Shown in pieces: positions 46,118-56,094 of a stretch of DNA of 64,000 nucleotides; position 1 is the first letter of the stretch; each line of letters opens with the position of its first letter. The stretch spans positions 62,001 through 126,000 of the forward strand of contig NZ_FNAH01000001.1 of NCBI RefSeq assembly GCF_900101865.1. The letters run 5' to 3'. The notes beneath the pieces are model-generated. The model searched no databases. It had not been told where the DNA came from and saw only the letters and a program-made list of their open reading frames with translations. The stretch is from Paracoccus isoporae (GTDB lineage Bacteria; Pseudomonadota; Alphaproteobacteria; Rhodobacterales; Rhodobacteraceae). The position numbers were made by a program, and so were the translations under genes.

Positions 46118-46170
46118 GCCACCGATTAGACCGCGCCGCAGACGCGGAAGAAAAAAGGCAGAGGACACTC

Positions 46171-46692
46171 ATGACCGCAGATGCCAAATCCGGCAAGAAT
46201 CACGATGGCGACGTGGCTTTCATCAAGTCGCTGGCCGAGCTTCTGAACAGCAGCGAGCTGTCGGAGCTGTCGGTCAAGCGCGAATATGGCGAGAATGACC
46301 GCCTGACCGTCAGCCTGTCGAAACATGGCAAGCAGATGATGATGCAGGGCGCGCCCGCGCCGCAGCCGGTGGCCCATGCGGCCCCCCTGCCCGCCTCTCC
46401 GGCGACGCCGACGGCCACGCCGGGGGCGACATCGGAGGACGCGGATGCGGGCGATCTGCCCGGCGCGGTGACCTCGCCCATGGTGGGCACGGCCTATCTG
46501 GCGGCCGAGCCGGGTTCCGCCCCCTTCGTCAGCATCGGGCAGAAGGTCAGCGAGGGCGAGACGCTGCTGATCGTCGAGGCGATGAAGACGATGAACCACA
46601 TTCCCTCGCCCAAATCGGGGACGGTCAAGCGCATTCTGGTCGATGACGGCACCCCCGTCGAATACGGTGCGCCCCTGATGGTCGTGGAATGA
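46171..46692 (+). CDS. accB: Biotin carboxyl carrier protein of acetyl-CoA carboxylase
   Basis: AccB carries the biotin that shuttles CO2 in the first step of fatty-acid synthesis. The 173-residue protein has an N-terminal helical domain, an Ala/Pro/Thr-rich linker (about 70-95) and a C-terminal biotinyl domain with the biotinylated lysine K139 in EAMKTMN. GAGGA precedes the ATG. accC follows 7 bases after the stop. Confidence 0.97.
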   Translation: MTADAKSGKNHDGDVAFIKSLAELLNSSELSELSVKREYGENDRLTVSLSKHGKQMMMQGAPAPQPVAHAAPLPASPATPTATPGATSEDADAGDLPGAVTSPMVGTAYLAAEPGSAPFVSIGQKVSEGETLLIVEAMKTMNHIPSPKSGTVKRILVDDGTPVEYGAPLMVVE

Positions 46693-46699
46693 GGCCGGG

Positions 46700-48049
46700 A
46701 TGTTTGACAAGATCCTGATCGCCAATCGCGGCGAGATCGCGCTGCGCGTCATTCGCGCCGCCCGCGAGATGGGCATCCAGACCGTGGCCGTCCATTCGAC
46801 CGCCGACACCAACGCGATGCATGTGCGCATGGCCGATGAATCGGTCTGTATCGGGCCGAACCGGTCGTCGGATTCCTACCTGAACCCGGCCGCCATCATC
46901 GCCGCCTGCGAGATCAGCGGCGCGCAGGCCGTTCATCCGGGATACGGGTTCCTGTCGGAGAATGCCGGCTTCGCGCAGATGCTGGAAGATCACGGCATCA
47001 CCTTCATCGGCCCCAAGGCCGAGCATATCCGCATCATGGGCGACAAGATCACCGCCAAGGAGACGGCGAAGGATCTGGGCATCCCGGTCGTCCCCGGCTC
47101 CGATGGAGGTGTGAACGAGGTCGAGGACGCCAAGCGCGTCGCGGCTGAGATCGGCTATCCGGTCATCATCAAGGCCACCGCAGGGGGAGGCGGGCGCGGC
47201 ATGAAGGTGGCGCAGGACGAGGCCGGGCTCGAGGTCGCGTTCCGCACCGCGCGCTCCGAGGCCAAGGCGGCCTTCGGCAACCCGGATGTCTATATCGAGA
47301 AATACCTGCAGAAGCCCCGCCATATCGAGATTCAGGTCTTCGGCGACGGGCGCGGCAATGCCGTTCATCTGGGCGAGCGGGACTGTTCGCTGCAGCGCCG
47401 TCACCAGAAGGTGCTGGAGGAAGCACCCGGCCCCTCGATCACGCCCGAGGAGCGCGCCCGGATCGGGAATATCTGCGCCGATGCGATGCGCAAGCTGGGC
47501 TATATCGGTGCGGGCACGATCGAGTTCCTCTATGAGGACGGCGAGTTCTACTTCATCGAGATGAACACGCGGCTTCAGGTCGAGCATCCGGTGACCGAGG
47601 CGATCTTCGATGTCGATCTGGTGCGCGAGCAGATCCGGGTGGCGGCGGGCGAGGAGATGGAGCTGGCGCAGGACCGGCTGAAGATCCGCGGCCATGCCAT
47701 CGAGGTGCGCATCAACGCCGAGAAGCTGCCGAATTTCAGCCCCTCTCCGGGCAAGATCACCCAGTTCCACGCGCCGGGCGGGCTGGGTGTGCGCATGGAC
47801 AGCGCCATCTATGACGGCTATGTCATCCCGCCCTATTACGACAGCCTGGTCGGCAAGCTGATCGTGCATGGCCGCGACCGTGACGAGGCCCTTGCGCGGC
47901 TGTCGCGCGCGCTGTCGGAGCTGATCGTGGACGGGGTGGACACCACCATGCCGCTGTTCACCGCGCTGCTTCAGGAGCCCGACATCCTGAGCGGCAATTA
48001 CTCGATCCACTGGCTGGAACGCTGGTTGTCGGACAACGCACCGGCTTGA
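46700..48049 (+). CDS. accC: Biotin carboxylase
   Basis: AccC carboxylates biotin on AccB with ATP and bicarbonate. The 449-residue protein starts [20 protein letters not shown]. It has the ATP-grasp Gly loop [13 protein letters not shown], the metal-binding [14 protein letters not shown] and catalytic Arg/Lys around IEVRINAE. Length is exactly that of the family. It is co-transcribed with accB, and its stop overlaps the TTG start of aat by 4 bases. Confidence 0.98.
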   Translation: MFDKILIANRGEIALRVIRAAREMGIQTVAVHSTADTNAMHVRMADESVCIGPNRSSDSYLNPAAIIAACEISGAQAVHPGYGFLSENAGFAQMLEDHGITFIGPKAEHIRIMGDKITAKETAKDLGIPVVPGSDGGVNEVEDAKRVAAEIGYPVIIKATAGGGGRGMKVAQDEAGLEVAFRTARSEAKAAFGNPDVYIEKYLQKPRHIEIQVFGDGRGNAVHLGERDCSLQRRHQKVLEEAPGPSITPEERARIGNICADAMRKLGYIGAGTIEFLYEDGEFYFIEMNTRLQVEHPVTEAIFDVDLVREQIRVAAGEEMELAQDRLKIRGHAIEVRINAEKLPNFSPSPGKITQFHAPGGLGVRMDSAIYDGYVIPPYYDSLVGKLIVHGRDRDEALARLSRALSELIVDGVDTTMPLFTALLQEPDILSGNYSIHWLERWLSDNAPA

Positions 48050-48678
48050 TCGGCGCGGCCGAAATGCTGTGGGGCTATGCCAATGGCACCTTCCCCATGG
48101 CGGTTTCGGCCAGCGATCCCGCGCTGCACTGGTTCGATCCGGCCGAGCGCGGCATCCTGCCGGTGGGCGGGGTGCATATGTCGCGCTCGATGCGGCGCGC
48201 CTTGCGTCAATCGGGCTGGTCTGCGACGCTGAACCGGGATTTCGCCGGGGTCATCGCGGGCTGCGCGGCGCGCGAGGAGACCTGGATCAACGACACGCTT
48301 TTCGCGCTTTACCTCGAATTGCACGAGATGGGGCACGCCCATTCGCTGGAGATGCGGGACGAGGGCGGCGCGCTGATCGGCGGGGTGTTCGGGCTGACGC
48401 TGGGCGGGGCGTTTTTCGGGGAAAGCATGTTCTCGGCCCGGCGCAATGCCTCGAAAGCCGCTCTGCTCTGGCTGTCGGCGCATCTGGATGGGTGCGGGTT
48501 CACCTTGTTCGACACGCAGTATCCGACGGATCACCTGCAGAGCATGGGCGGGCAGACCATGCCGCGCCACGCATATCGGCGCGCGCTGGCTCGCGCCATC
48601 CGGCTGGAGGTGGCGATCGACTCGCGGCCGCTGCCGGATCGTCAGGCGGTCCTGCAGGCCAGCACCCAGACATCGTAG
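48046..48678 (+). CDS. aat: Leucyl/phenylalanyl-tRNA-protein transferase
   Basis: Aat adds Leu or Phe to proteins with N-terminal Arg or Lys, feeding the ClpS N-degron route. The 210-residue protein has YANGTFPMA, the [11 protein letters not shown] motif, the central [19 protein letters not shown] and the C-terminal [15 protein letters not shown] signature. A TTG start at 48046 overlaps the accC stop; ATG 48064 is an alternative that trims six residues. The last 37 bases overlap the convergent DUF2155 gene. Confidence 0.95.
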   Translation: MIGAAEMLWGYANGTFPMAVSASDPALHWFDPAERGILPVGGVHMSRSMRRALRQSGWSATLNRDFAGVIAGCAAREETWINDTLFALYLELHEMGHAHSLEMRDEGGALIGGVFGLTLGGAFFGESMFSARRNASKAALLWLSAHLDGCGFTLFDTQYPTDHLQSMGGQTMPRHAYRRALARAIRLEVAIDSRPLPDRQAVLQASTQTS

Positions 48679-49028
48679 CGCGCATCGTCGAGCGCCGAGA
48701 GGGCCGGCGAGGAGGCGATCATCCAGCCGTCGAACAGCGTCGCGCGGCTGTGGCGGTCGGTGATGACAAGCTGCGCGAAGGCGTCCGAGTTCGGGTCGCC
48801 CGACGGATAGCGACATTCCCCCAGCCGCACCGTCAGCCGCCCGACATCCACCGCTTCCCCCGGCGCGAGGTCGAGATCGGTGATCTCGCTCGACACCTTG
48901 TCGAGCGCGCGCAGCATCGCGCCGCTGCCGCGCGCGGTCTGCACCCCGTCCTGCGCCGCCGCGGGCAGCGCCGCCGCGCCGGAGATCAGGGCGGTGACGG
49001 ACAGGGCGGCAAGACGGGATCGGATCAT
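48642..49028 (-). CDS. DUF2155 domain-containing periplasmic protein
   Basis: A 128-residue protein with signal peptide SRLAALSVTALISGAAALPA and a mature domain with the DUF2155 pattern: LRALDKVSSEITDLDL, GECRYPSGDPNSDAFAQLVI, then [20 protein letters not shown]. Two conserved cysteines may form a disulfide. The family is alphaproteobacterial and uncharacterised. The 3' end overlaps aat antisense by 37 bases. Confidence 0.9.
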   Translation of the reverse strand: MIRSRLAALSVTALISGAAALPAAAQDGVQTARGSGAMLRALDKVSSEITDLDLAPGEAVDVGRLTVRLGECRYPSGDPNSDAFAQLVITDRHSRATLFDGWMIASSPALSALDDARYDVWVLACRTA

Positions 49029-49143
49029 GGCGGCAACTTTGTCTGGTGGCGGGTCGGGACCAGCCATGCACCGAACCGGCCCGCCGGATCAAGGGGCGGC
49101 GCGGCGTCCGGTTGTCACAAATGCGCGGATCGCGGGGGCGCGT

Positions 49144-49521
49144 TCAGCCCTCGGGCGTCCAGGCGTCGTAATCGCTGCGCTCCTTGGGATCGGCCAGATA
49201 GAGCGAGGATTTCGGCCGGTAGGCCTGCGGGGTGCCGGTCATGTTCATCTGGTGGGGCAGTTCCCAGTCGCGGCGCGGCAGCGGTGCCTCGGTCGGCGGC
49301 TCCTTGAAGGTGTGATGCAGCCAGCCATGCCATTCGACCGGCACCCGGCTCGCCTCGGATTCGCCGTTATAGATCACCCAGCGGCGCTTGCCGTTCTTCG
49401 ACTGGTAATAGACATTGCCCTGATCGTCTTCGCCGACCTTCTCGCCGTGCAGCGCCGTCCAGACCATCGTGTTGAGGGTCTGGCCCCGCCACCAGGTCAG
49501 AATACGATCGACGATCCACAT
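49144..49521 (-). CDS. NADH:ubiquinone oxidoreductase accessory subunit NDUFA12 homologue
   Basis: A 125-residue homologue of the mitochondrial complex I subunit NDUFA12 (B17.2), kept in Alphaproteobacteria. Conserved features are [37 protein letters not shown] and the C-terminal YDAWTPEG. It would sit on the peripheral arm of complex I. It is encoded away from any nuo cluster in this window, next to the DUF2155 gene on the same strand. Confidence 0.95.
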   Translation of the reverse strand: MWIVDRILTWWRGQTLNTMVWTALHGEKVGEDDQGNVYYQSKNGKRRWVIYNGESEASRVPVEWHGWLHHTFKEPPTEAPLPRRDWELPHQMNMTGTPQAYRPKSSLYLADPKERSDYDAWTPEG

Positions 49522-49638
49522 GGGCGAACTCCTTTGCGGTGCTGGGATCGTCTATGCCGCAAAGCGTTCGCGGGGTCCAGTCAATGCTTGTCAGGAACCG
49601 GCCCGGCCTGCCAGAGTTGGGCCGAAGGGGGCGAGCCA

Positions 49639-50055
49639 ATGCGCTATCATCAGGGTCGGCTGATCGACCATATCCATCTGCGGGTCTCCGATTTCGGGCG
49701 CTCGAAGGAGTTCTATGACGCGGTGCTTGACGTTCTGGGCCGCAAGGACTGCGTCTCGCACGGGCGCGACTGGATGGAATGCGACGAGCTGATGATCGAC
49801 GAGATCGGCCCCGGCGAGCAGGCGAGCCGGATCCATCTGTGTTTTCAGGCGGCCAGCCGCGAGATGGTCCGGCAATTCCATCTGGTCGCAATCCGCGCGG
49901 GCGGGCGCGACAATGGCGCGCCGGATCTGCGCGATTACCATCCGGGCTATTACGCGGCCTATGTGCTGGACCCGGATGGCAACAACATCGAGGCGAAGTT
50001 CGACGAACGCGCCCGCGCGCGCTCCACCGATTCGGTGCGGATCGAGACGGATTAA
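49639..50055 (+). CDS. VOC (glyoxalase/bleomycin resistance) family protein
   Basis: A 138-residue protein with two beta-alpha-beta-beta-beta modules of the vicinal oxygen chelate fold. [27 protein letters not shown] opens module one with the metal His, and [20 protein letters not shown] closes module two with the metal Glu. Substrate is unknown; such proteins include glyoxalases, dioxygenases and resistance proteins. The open frame to 48880 upstream is antisense noise. It overlaps the aroA stop convergently by 4 bases. Confidence 0.9.
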   Translation: MRYHQGRLIDHIHLRVSDFGRSKEFYDAVLDVLGRKDCVSHGRDWMECDELMIDEIGPGEQASRIHLCFQAASREMVRQFHLVAIRAGGRDNGAPDLRDYHPGYYAAYVLDPDGNNIEAKFDERARARSTDSVRIETD

Positions 50056-51383
50056 CCGATATCCGCGCCCAGCCCGCGCATGAGGTCCACGAAATCGGGG
50101 AATGACGTCGCGATGGCGCTGCCGTCATCGACGCGGATCTCGGCCTCGGCGGCCAGTCCCGCCACCAGGAATGACATGGCGATGCGGTGATCGAGATGGG
50201 TCTCCACCGCCGCTCCGCCGCCGGGAATGCGGCCGGTGCCGCGCACGGTCATGCTGTCGCGCGTCTCCTCGACCTCGACACCGTTCGCGCGCAACCCCTT
50301 GGCCATGGCGTCGATCCGGTCGGATTCCTTGACCCGCAGTTCCGCCACGCCGTTCATCACCGTCTCGCCTTCGGCCATGGCGGCGATGACGGAGAGGATC
50401 GGAAACTCGTCGATCATGGATGCGGCGCGGTCTGCGGGCACGCTGACGCCCCGCAGGGCGGAGTGGCGCACGATCAGATCGGCCACAGGCTCGCCGCCCT
50501 CCTCGCGGTCATGTTCCCAGCTCAGATCGGCGCCCATCTCGGCCAGGGTGACATACAGCCCGTCGCGCGTCGGGTTGCGGCTGATGCCGTTCACCCGGAT
50601 CTCGCTGCCCGGCACGATCAGCGCCGCCGCGACCGGAAACGCGGCCGAGCTGGGGTCGCGCGGCACGGCCACGTCCTGCGCGCGCAATTCCGGCTGGCCG
50701 GTCAGGGTGATGACATGACCCTCTGCCGTCGTTTCGGTGGTGATGGTCGCGCCGAAGCCCGCCAGCATCCGTTCGGAATGGTCGCGAGTCGGCTCGGCCT
50801 CGATTACGACGGTCTGGCCGGGCGCGTTCAGCCCCGCCAGCAGCACGGCGGACTTGATCTGCGCCGAGGCCACGGGGGTGCGGTAGGTGACCGGCACGGC
50901 GTCCTCCGCGCCGCGGATGGTGACGGGCAGAAGCCCGCCCTCTCGCGCGGTGATCTCGGCCCCGAAGAGCGAAATCGGGTCGGTGATGCGCCGCATGGGG
51001 CGGCGGGACAGGCTGGCATCGCCGGTGAAGGTGGCGGTGATCGGGGTGGTGGCCATAGCTCCCATGATGAGCCGCACCCCGGTGCCGGAATTGCCGCAAT
51101 CGATGACCCCCGCAGGTTCCGCGAACCCGCCGACGCCGACGCCGTCCACCGTCCATTCGCCCGGCGCGACCTGCTCGACCGTGGCGCCGAAGGCCTGCAT
51201 GGCCCTGGCCGTGTCCAGCACGTCCTGCCCTTCCAGAAGGCCGGTGATCCGGGTCCGGCCCACTGCCATCGCGCCCAGGATCAGCGCGCGGTGGCTGATC
51301 GACTTGTCGCCGGGAATGCGTGCCTCTCCGGTCAGGGGCCGGCCGGGGCGCGAGGCGATCGGGGTGGCGGGTCCGTGTGACAT
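50052..51383 (-). CDS. aroA: 3-phosphoshikimate 1-carboxyvinyltransferase (EPSP synthase)
   Basis: AroA joins shikimate 3-phosphate and PEP in the aromatic amino-acid pathway. The 443-residue protein has the shikimate-binding [17 protein letters not shown] near the N-terminus and the family motif [15 protein letters not shown] as [35 protein letters not shown] lies in the last third. [13 protein letters not shown] sequence here reads [15 protein letters not shown], closer to class II (CP4-like) enzymes. AAAGGA precedes the ATG. The TauE gene follows after a 10-base gap upstream. Confidence 0.96.
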   Translation of the reverse strand: MSHGPATPIASRPGRPLTGEARIPGDKSISHRALILGAMAVGRTRITGLLEGQDVLDTARAMQAFGATVEQVAPGEWTVDGVGVGGFAEPAGVIDCGNSGTGVRLIMGAMATTPITATFTGDASLSRRPMRRITDPISLFGAEITAREGGLLPVTIRGAEDAVPVTYRTPVASAQIKSAVLLAGLNAPGQTVVIEAEPTRDHSERMLAGFGATITTETTAEGHVITLTGQPELRAQDVAVPRDPSSAAFPVAAALIVPGSEIRVNGISRNPTRDGLYVTLAEMGADLSWEHDREEGGEPVADLIVRHSALRGVSVPADRAASMIDEFPILSVIAAMAEGETVMNGVAELRVKESDRIDAMAKGLRANGVEVEETRDSMTVRGTGRIPGGGAAVETHLDHRIAMSFLVAGLAAEAEIRVDDGSAIATSFPDFVDLMRGLGADIG

Positions 51384-51393
51384 GGCGGTCCTT

Positions 51394-52200
51394 TCAGAAC
51401 AGGGATTTCTGCAGCATGTTGAGCGCCACGACCATGAGGAACAGAGCGAAGATGCGTTTCAGCCGCGTCGGGTCCAGCCGATGGGCGAGTGCGGCCCCGA
51501 CCGGCGCGGTCATCAGGGTCACGGCGATGACGATGAGGAAGGCGGGGATGTTGATCGCCCCGATCGTGCCGGGCGGCGCGTTCTCGGTCGGCGTCAGCAG
51601 GAACAGCAGCGCCGAGGGCACGGCAATCAGCCCGCCGAACCCCGCCGCCGTCGCCACGGCGCGGTGGATCGGGCGGCCATGCAGCGTCATCAGCGGCACC
51701 CCGATGGAGCCGCCGCCAATACCCAGCAGCACCGAGAAGAACCCCGTCATCGCGGCGAAGCCGTATTTCACCGGACCCTGCGGCATCGTCTCCGCCAGCC
51801 GCCAGGTGCTGCGCCCGAAGGTCATGTAAAGCGCGATGACGATGACCAGGCAGGCGAAGATCACCTGCAAGCTCTCGCTGCGCAGCCCGGCGACGGTCAG
51901 CACGCCCACGCCCGCACCGATGGCGATGCCCGGCGCCCAGTCCCGCAGGATCGGCCAGTCCACCGCGCCCTTGCGGTGATGGGCCATGACCGAGCGGGCC
52001 GAGGTGACGATGATCGTGGCGAGCGACGTCGCAAGGCAGATCTGCATCAGATCGGCCGAGCCATAGCCCGCGGCGGTGAACAGGTAGAAGAAGGCCGGCA
52101 CCAGCACGATCCCCCCGCCGATCCCCAGCATCCCGGCCAGCACACCGGCCACGGCACCGACCACGGCCAGTGTCAGAGCGGAAAGGATCAGTTCGGTCAT
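51394..52200 (-). CDS. TauE/SafE family sulfite/sulfonate exporter-like protein
   Basis: A 268-residue membrane protein with about eight segments in two repeats. [20 protein letters not shown] and [18 protein letters not shown] are the duplicated GIGGG-type motifs of TauE/SafE. Such proteins export sulfite, sulfoacetate or related anions; the substrate here is unknown. The start overlaps the dusA stop by 4 bases, and aroA follows, so dusA-tauE-aroA may be one transcript. Confidence 0.92.
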   Translation of the reverse strand: MTELILSALTLAVVGAVAGVLAGMLGIGGGIVLVPAFFYLFTAAGYGSADLMQICLATSLATIIVTSARSVMAHHRKGAVDWPILRDWAPGIAIGAGVGVLTVAGLRSESLQVIFACLVIVIALYMTFGRSTWRLAETMPQGPVKYGFAAMTGFFSVLLGIGGGSIGVPLMTLHGRPIHRAVATAAGFGGLIAVPSALLFLLTPTENAPPGTIGAINIPAFLIVIAVTLMTAPVGAALAHRLDPTRLKRIFALFLMVVALNMLQKSLF

Positions 52201-53261
52201 GCGCTCTCCATCGCGTCGCGCACCTGATCCAACGCCGCGTCGTAAAGCGCAAGCCCCTCCGCCGGGCTATGCGCCTTGTGCGCGCCCTCGCTGAGCGTCC
52301 GGCGCCACAGCCGCGCACCGGGTCGGCCATGGAACAGGCCCAGCATGTGGCGGGTGATCTGATGGATACGGGCGCCCTCGTCCAGCCAGCGGGCGATCAG
52401 CGGACGGGTGGCACTCGCCGCGTCAATTGGGGTCGCGCAGGGCGGTGTCTCGCCCCAGAGCCGGTCGGCCGCGCCCAGCACGTCCCAGGGCTGATGATAG
52501 GCCGCGCGCCCGAACATCACACCGTCCATTTGCACGAGCTGCCCGGCCGCCATGCCCGGTTGCAACCCGCCATTGATCGACAGGTGCAGATCGGGAAACT
52601 GCGCCTTCATCCGATGCACCAGCGGGTAGTCGAGCGGCGGGATCTCGCGATTGTCCTTGGGGCTGAGCCCGTCGAGCCAGGCCATGCGGGCATGGATGGT
52701 GATGCGGCTGACCCCGGCATCGCGCATCCGCGACAGGAAATCGGGCAGCACCGTCGCGGGATCCTGATCATCCACGCCGATGCGGCATTTCACCGTCACC
52801 TCGACCGGGCTTTCGGCGATCATCGCGCGGACGCAATCCGCGACCAGGGCGGGGGTTTTCATCAGCACCGCCCCGAAACAGCCCGACTGCACCCGATCCG
52901 AAGGGCAGCCGACATTCAGGTTGATCTCACCGTAGCCGAACGGCGCGGCAAGCGCGGTCGCACGCGCCAGCTCGGCGGGGTCCGACCCCCCGATCTGAAG
53001 CGCGACGGGCGCTTCGGCCGCGTCCTTCCTCAGCAGCCGGTCGCGCGGGCCGTGGATGATCGCGGGCGCGGTGACCATCTCGGTGTATAGCAGCGCCCGG
53101 CGCGACAGCACCCGGTGAAAGCCGCGGCAATACCGGTCCGTCCAGTCCATCATGGGGGCAACCGACAGCCGCGCCGCGCGTCGCACCGCGTCGTTCCGGG
53201 TCGGGATGGACAGATCCGCCTCGGGCATTTTCCGCGTGATCCTCTTGCCGTCTCTCGCCAT
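52197..53261 (-). CDS. dusA: tRNA-dihydrouridine synthase DusA
   Basis: DusA reduces uridines 20/20a of tRNA with FMN. The 354-residue protein has the FMN-site start RLSVAPMMDWTDRYCR, the catalytic cysteine in NLNVGCPSDRVQSGCFG and SINGGL at the phosphate site. The DusA subgroup markers DNREIPPLDYPLVHRMK are present. An ATG at 53228 would shorten it by 11 residues. The 53261 start lies inside a strong inverted repeat. Coupled to the tauE gene by a 4-base overlap. Confidence 0.95.
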   Translation of the reverse strand: MARDGKRITRKMPEADLSIPTRNDAVRRAARLSVAPMMDWTDRYCRGFHRVLSRRALLYTEMVTAPAIIHGPRDRLLRKDAAEAPVALQIGGSDPAELARATALAAPFGYGEINLNVGCPSDRVQSGCFGAVLMKTPALVADCVRAMIAESPVEVTVKCRIGVDDQDPATVLPDFLSRMRDAGVSRITIHARMAWLDGLSPKDNREIPPLDYPLVHRMKAQFPDLHLSINGGLQPGMAAGQLVQMDGVMFGRAAYHQPWDVLGAADRLWGETPPCATPIDAASATRPLIARWLDEGARIHQITRHMLGLFHGRPGARLWRRTLSEGAHKAHSPAEGLALYDAALDQVRDAMESA

Positions 53262-53298
53262 CTGCGCCGCCTGCCCACTGGCCCGGCAGCGCAGATGG
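53258..53298 (-). promoter_or_regulatory. Strong inverted repeat over the dusA start
   Basis: CCATCTGCGC (53258-53267) and GCGCAGATGG (53289-53298) form a perfect 10-bp stem. Inside it, GCC/GGC pairs at 69-71 with 85-87 and 73-75 with 80-82 extend the stem around a CACT loop. It spans the gap between the sulfotransferase stop and the dusA ATG. No T-tract follows. Confidence 0.6.
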
Positions 53299-53299
53299 A

Positions 53300-54025
53300 T
53301 CAGAGCTTGACCGCCTCCGCGATATGCGCCGGGATCAGATCGCCGCAGAGATCCATGATGAGGTCGATATCGGATTGCGGCTTTCTGTCCTTGCGCTTGG
53401 TGGAGTTCACGTTCACCTTCATCACCCGGTCGAAATCCTCGCGGGTGATCTCTGCCAGATCGCAGATCTCGTCCTGGGTCTGGCGGTCGCGCAGCACATC
53501 CTCCATCCAGTAGACCTTGCCGCGTTCGGCATAGCCGCGGGTGTTGCGCGCCCAGGCATTGGCGAAATTGTCGATGGACTGGCCCCAGCTATCGGGGACG
53601 CTGCGCCAGGTGCTGACCGGATGGCGCGACACGAACACGGTCTTCGCCTCGGGGAAGGCCTCCTTGAAGTAATCGACCACCATCGGCGGGTGAGTGACCT
53701 CCTTGAAGCCGATCTTCATGCCCGGCTGCGGCGCGTAGAGCGTGTCGAGATATTCGCGCAGCGAGGCGATCACCGCGCGGCGCACCACGTTTTCTGCCGG
53801 CGCCATGCAGGAAATGTCGATCGATTCATCGCGGGTCTGAAGATAGTCGTCGCGATAGTTGCGGGCTGCGCGCGAGAACCGCGCGGCCTGCGAGTGGACG
53901 CCCATGAACCGCACCAGCGACTGGCCGTTCTCTCCCCACACCAGGGTGGATTTATTGGCGTTGAACAGGCGCTGCACCAGCGTCGATCCTGTTCTCTGCG
54001 TGACGGCGAAAATCGCGATGTCCAA
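53300..54025 (-). CDS. Sulfotransferase family protein
   Basis: A 241-residue P-loop protein. The N-terminal FAVTQRTGSTLVQRLF matches the 5'-phosphosulfate-binding loop, and VFVSRHPVSTWRSV matches the 3'-phosphate region of PAPS-dependent sulfotransferases. The C-terminus is helical and charged. It could sulfate a glycan, lipid or small molecule; there is no neighbouring sulfate-activation or polysaccharide gene. It ends 39 bases before dusA. Confidence 0.8.
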   Translation of the reverse strand: MDIAIFAVTQRTGSTLVQRLFNANKSTLVWGENGQSLVRFMGVHSQAARFSRAARNYRDDYLQTRDESIDISCMAPAENVVRRAVIASLREYLDTLYAPQPGMKIGFKEVTHPPMVVDYFKEAFPEAKTVFVSRHPVSTWRSVPDSWGQSIDNFANAWARNTRGYAERGKVYWMEDVLRDRQTQDEICDLAEITREDFDRVMKVNVNSTKRKDRKPQSDIDLIMDLCGDLIPAHIAEAVKL

Positions 54026-54170
54026 GGCGGCTGCCTCATGCTCTGTCCGGGTTGCCGACCTCTCCTATCGCAAGGTCTCTGGCTGCACAATGCGTTCGTC
54101 TTAACCATGCCCCGAATGGCTGCGGGCCGCGTCAATGCGGTGTTAACCCCGGCCGGGGCAGAACCGGGTC

Positions 54171-54995
54171 ATGCGCCATGTGATCCTGATGATGATAGCC
54201 GCCCTGATCCTCTGCCCGCCCGCACGGGCGGAGCGGGCGGCCGATCTGTGCGAATGGGCGGCCGCCACCGCCGCGACCGAAAGCGGTGTGCCGGCGGATA
54301 TGCTGATGGCCCTGACCCTGACCGAGACAGGCCGGCGCGTCGCGGGCGTCACTCGCCCCTGGGCGTGGAGCGTGAATGCCGAAGGTGCGGGCCGCTGGTT
54401 CGACGACCCGGACAGCGCGATCGCCTTTGCCGAGGCACGGGTGGCCGCGGGCAGAACCAATGTCGATATCGGATGTTTCCAGTTGAATTATCGCTGGCAC
54501 GGAATGCAGTTCCGTTCGGTCCGCGAGATGTTCGATCCGCTGGGCAATGCCCGCTACGCGGCGCGGTTTCTCAGCGAACTCCATCGCGAATTCGGGGACT
54601 GGCGGCGCGCGGCGGGCGCGTTCCATTCCCGAACCCCCGCCTATGCCGCGCGCTATCTGGCGCGCTTCGACGTGCTGCGCGCGGGGCTCGATCCTGTTCG
54701 GATTTCCGCGCGCGCAGAGATGTCCGGCAGCGATGACAGCGGTCAGCCGGACCCAAGCCAGACCGCTGCCGCAGACCGGCAACCCCGACGCGAGCGCCCC
54801 CCGGATGACCGGATGCTGCTCGGTGCCGCCCAAGGGACCGCGCGGACCGGGCAACCCGGCTCGCTGGCCGCGATTGGCGGTCGCCGCATGGCGCTGATTT
54901 CCGGCGGCGCGCCGATGACGCACCGCCCCGCGCCGCTTTTCGGGCCTGGGACAGGACCCGATCCGACGGGGCACGGGGTCGAGTTGCCGCTGTGA
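54171..54995 (+). CDS. Lytic transglycosylase (SLT domain) with disordered tail
   Basis: A 274-residue secreted protein: signal peptide MRHVILMMIAALILCPPARA, then an SLT/GEWL-type domain to about 180 with the catalytic Glu E52 in LTLTETGR and the supporting NVDIGCFQLNYRWHG. The last 95 residues are Pro/Gly/Arg-rich and probably disordered. It would cut the peptidoglycan backbone. Flagellar SltF-like enzymes look similar, but no flagellar genes are here. Confidence 0.88.
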   Translation: MRHVILMMIAALILCPPARAERAADLCEWAAATAATESGVPADMLMALTLTETGRRVAGVTRPWAWSVNAEGAGRWFDDPDSAIAFAEARVAAGRTNVDIGCFQLNYRWHGMQFRSVREMFDPLGNARYAARFLSELHREFGDWRRAAGAFHSRTPAYAARYLARFDVLRAGLDPVRISARAEMSGSDDSGQPDPSQTAAADRQPRRERPPDDRMLLGAAQGTARTGQPGSLAAIGGRRMALISGGAPMTHRPAPLFGPGTGPDPTGHGVELPL

Positions 54996-55144
54996 TCCGC
55001 CTGCAGGCCGTCACCGGGCCCGGCGTTTGACAAGATGCGCAGCCGATAGAGACAGCGCGCGAGGGCTTGGGCTGTCTGCGCCGGGATGTCAGCGCCCGCC
55101 GCGGTGGCGGGGCGGGGGATGCCCGGACCCTAGCCCGCGCCGGA

Positions 55145-56059
55145 TCAGGCCTTCCAGTCCGGCGTGACCGAAGCGGCGATGCTGGCGTCAAGCGCCTCGA
55201 ACGCGTTCAGGCTGATCGTGTCGTAAAGCTCCTGCCGCGTCTGCATCTCGCCCAGCATCGCCGTCGTCGCGCCGTCGCGGGCAAGCGTCGCATAAAGCTT
55301 CTCCTGCGCCTTGTTCGCCACGCGCAGCGAGGATACCGGCCAGATCACCATGTCATAGCCCAGATCCTCGAACTCCTGCGCGGTCAGCGCGGGGGTGCGG
55401 CCGAATTCGGTCATATTGGCCAGCAGCTTGACACCGGGCAGCGCGGCGCGGACCTCGCGGAACATCTCGACCGAGGTGAGCGCCTCGGGGAAGATCGCGT
55501 CGGCCCCGGCCTCGACATACATCTTCGCGCGCGCCACCGCGCCCTCGATCCCTTCGCTCGCCGCAGCATCGGTCCGCGCGATGATGCGCAGATGGCGGCG
55601 GGCCTTCGCCGCCGCCGCTACCTTGGCGGCCATGTCCTCGGCGCGGGCCAGTTTCTTGTCGTTCAGATGGCCGCATTTCTTGGGCAGCAACTGGTCCTCC
55701 AGATGCACCGCGCCCGCGCCCGCATCCTCGAAGCTGCGGACCATGTGCATGACGTTCAGCGCCTCGCCATAGCCGGTATCGCCATCGACCAGCAGCGGCA
55801 ACTGGCTGGCGCGCGCGATCTGGCGGATGAAGAAGGCGACCTCGTCCACGGTGATGATGCCCAGATCCGGCAGCCCCATGGAGGCGGTCATTGCCGCGCC
55901 CGACAGGTAAAGCGCCTCGAAGCCCGCCGCCTTGGCCTGCAGCGCCGACTGGCCGTTATGCGCGCCGGGCAGGCGCAATATGCCGGGCGCGTCGAGCAGT
56001 TCCTGAAAGCGCGTGCCCGCCGGGCGGTCGGGATAATCGGACCCGATGAGATATGGCAT
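55145..56059 (-). CDS. prpB: Methylisocitrate lyase
   Basis: PrpB splits 2-methylisocitrate into succinate and pyruvate, the last step of the methylcitrate cycle for propionyl-CoA. The 304-residue protein of the PEP mutase/isocitrate lyase family has the catalytic KKCGHLNDKKL motif and VDGDTGYGEALNV with metal-binding Asp. GAAGGA precedes the ATG. Structured repeat copy B separates it from prpC, so it may be expressed at a different level from prpCD. Confidence 0.93.
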   Translation of the reverse strand: MPYLIGSDYPDRPAGTRFQELLDAPGILRLPGAHNGQSALQAKAAGFEALYLSGAAMTASMGLPDLGIITVDEVAFFIRQIARASQLPLLVDGDTGYGEALNVMHMVRSFEDAGAGAVHLEDQLLPKKCGHLNDKKLARAEDMAAKVAAAAKARRHLRIIARTDAAASEGIEGAVARAKMYVEAGADAIFPEALTSVEMFREVRAALPGVKLLANMTEFGRTPALTAQEFEDLGYDMVIWPVSSLRVANKAQEKLYATLARDGATTAMLGEMQTRQELYDTISLNAFEALDASIAASVTPDWKA

Positions 56060-56094
56060 GTTTTGATCCTTCTCTGATCGCGTGAGCGAGTTTT

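Noticed and set aside
45873..46170. Possible small gene or regulatory RNA in the hisE-accB gap
   Set aside because: Frames here lack ribosome-binding sites and family similarity; apart from a promoter candidate and a short stem I see nothing.
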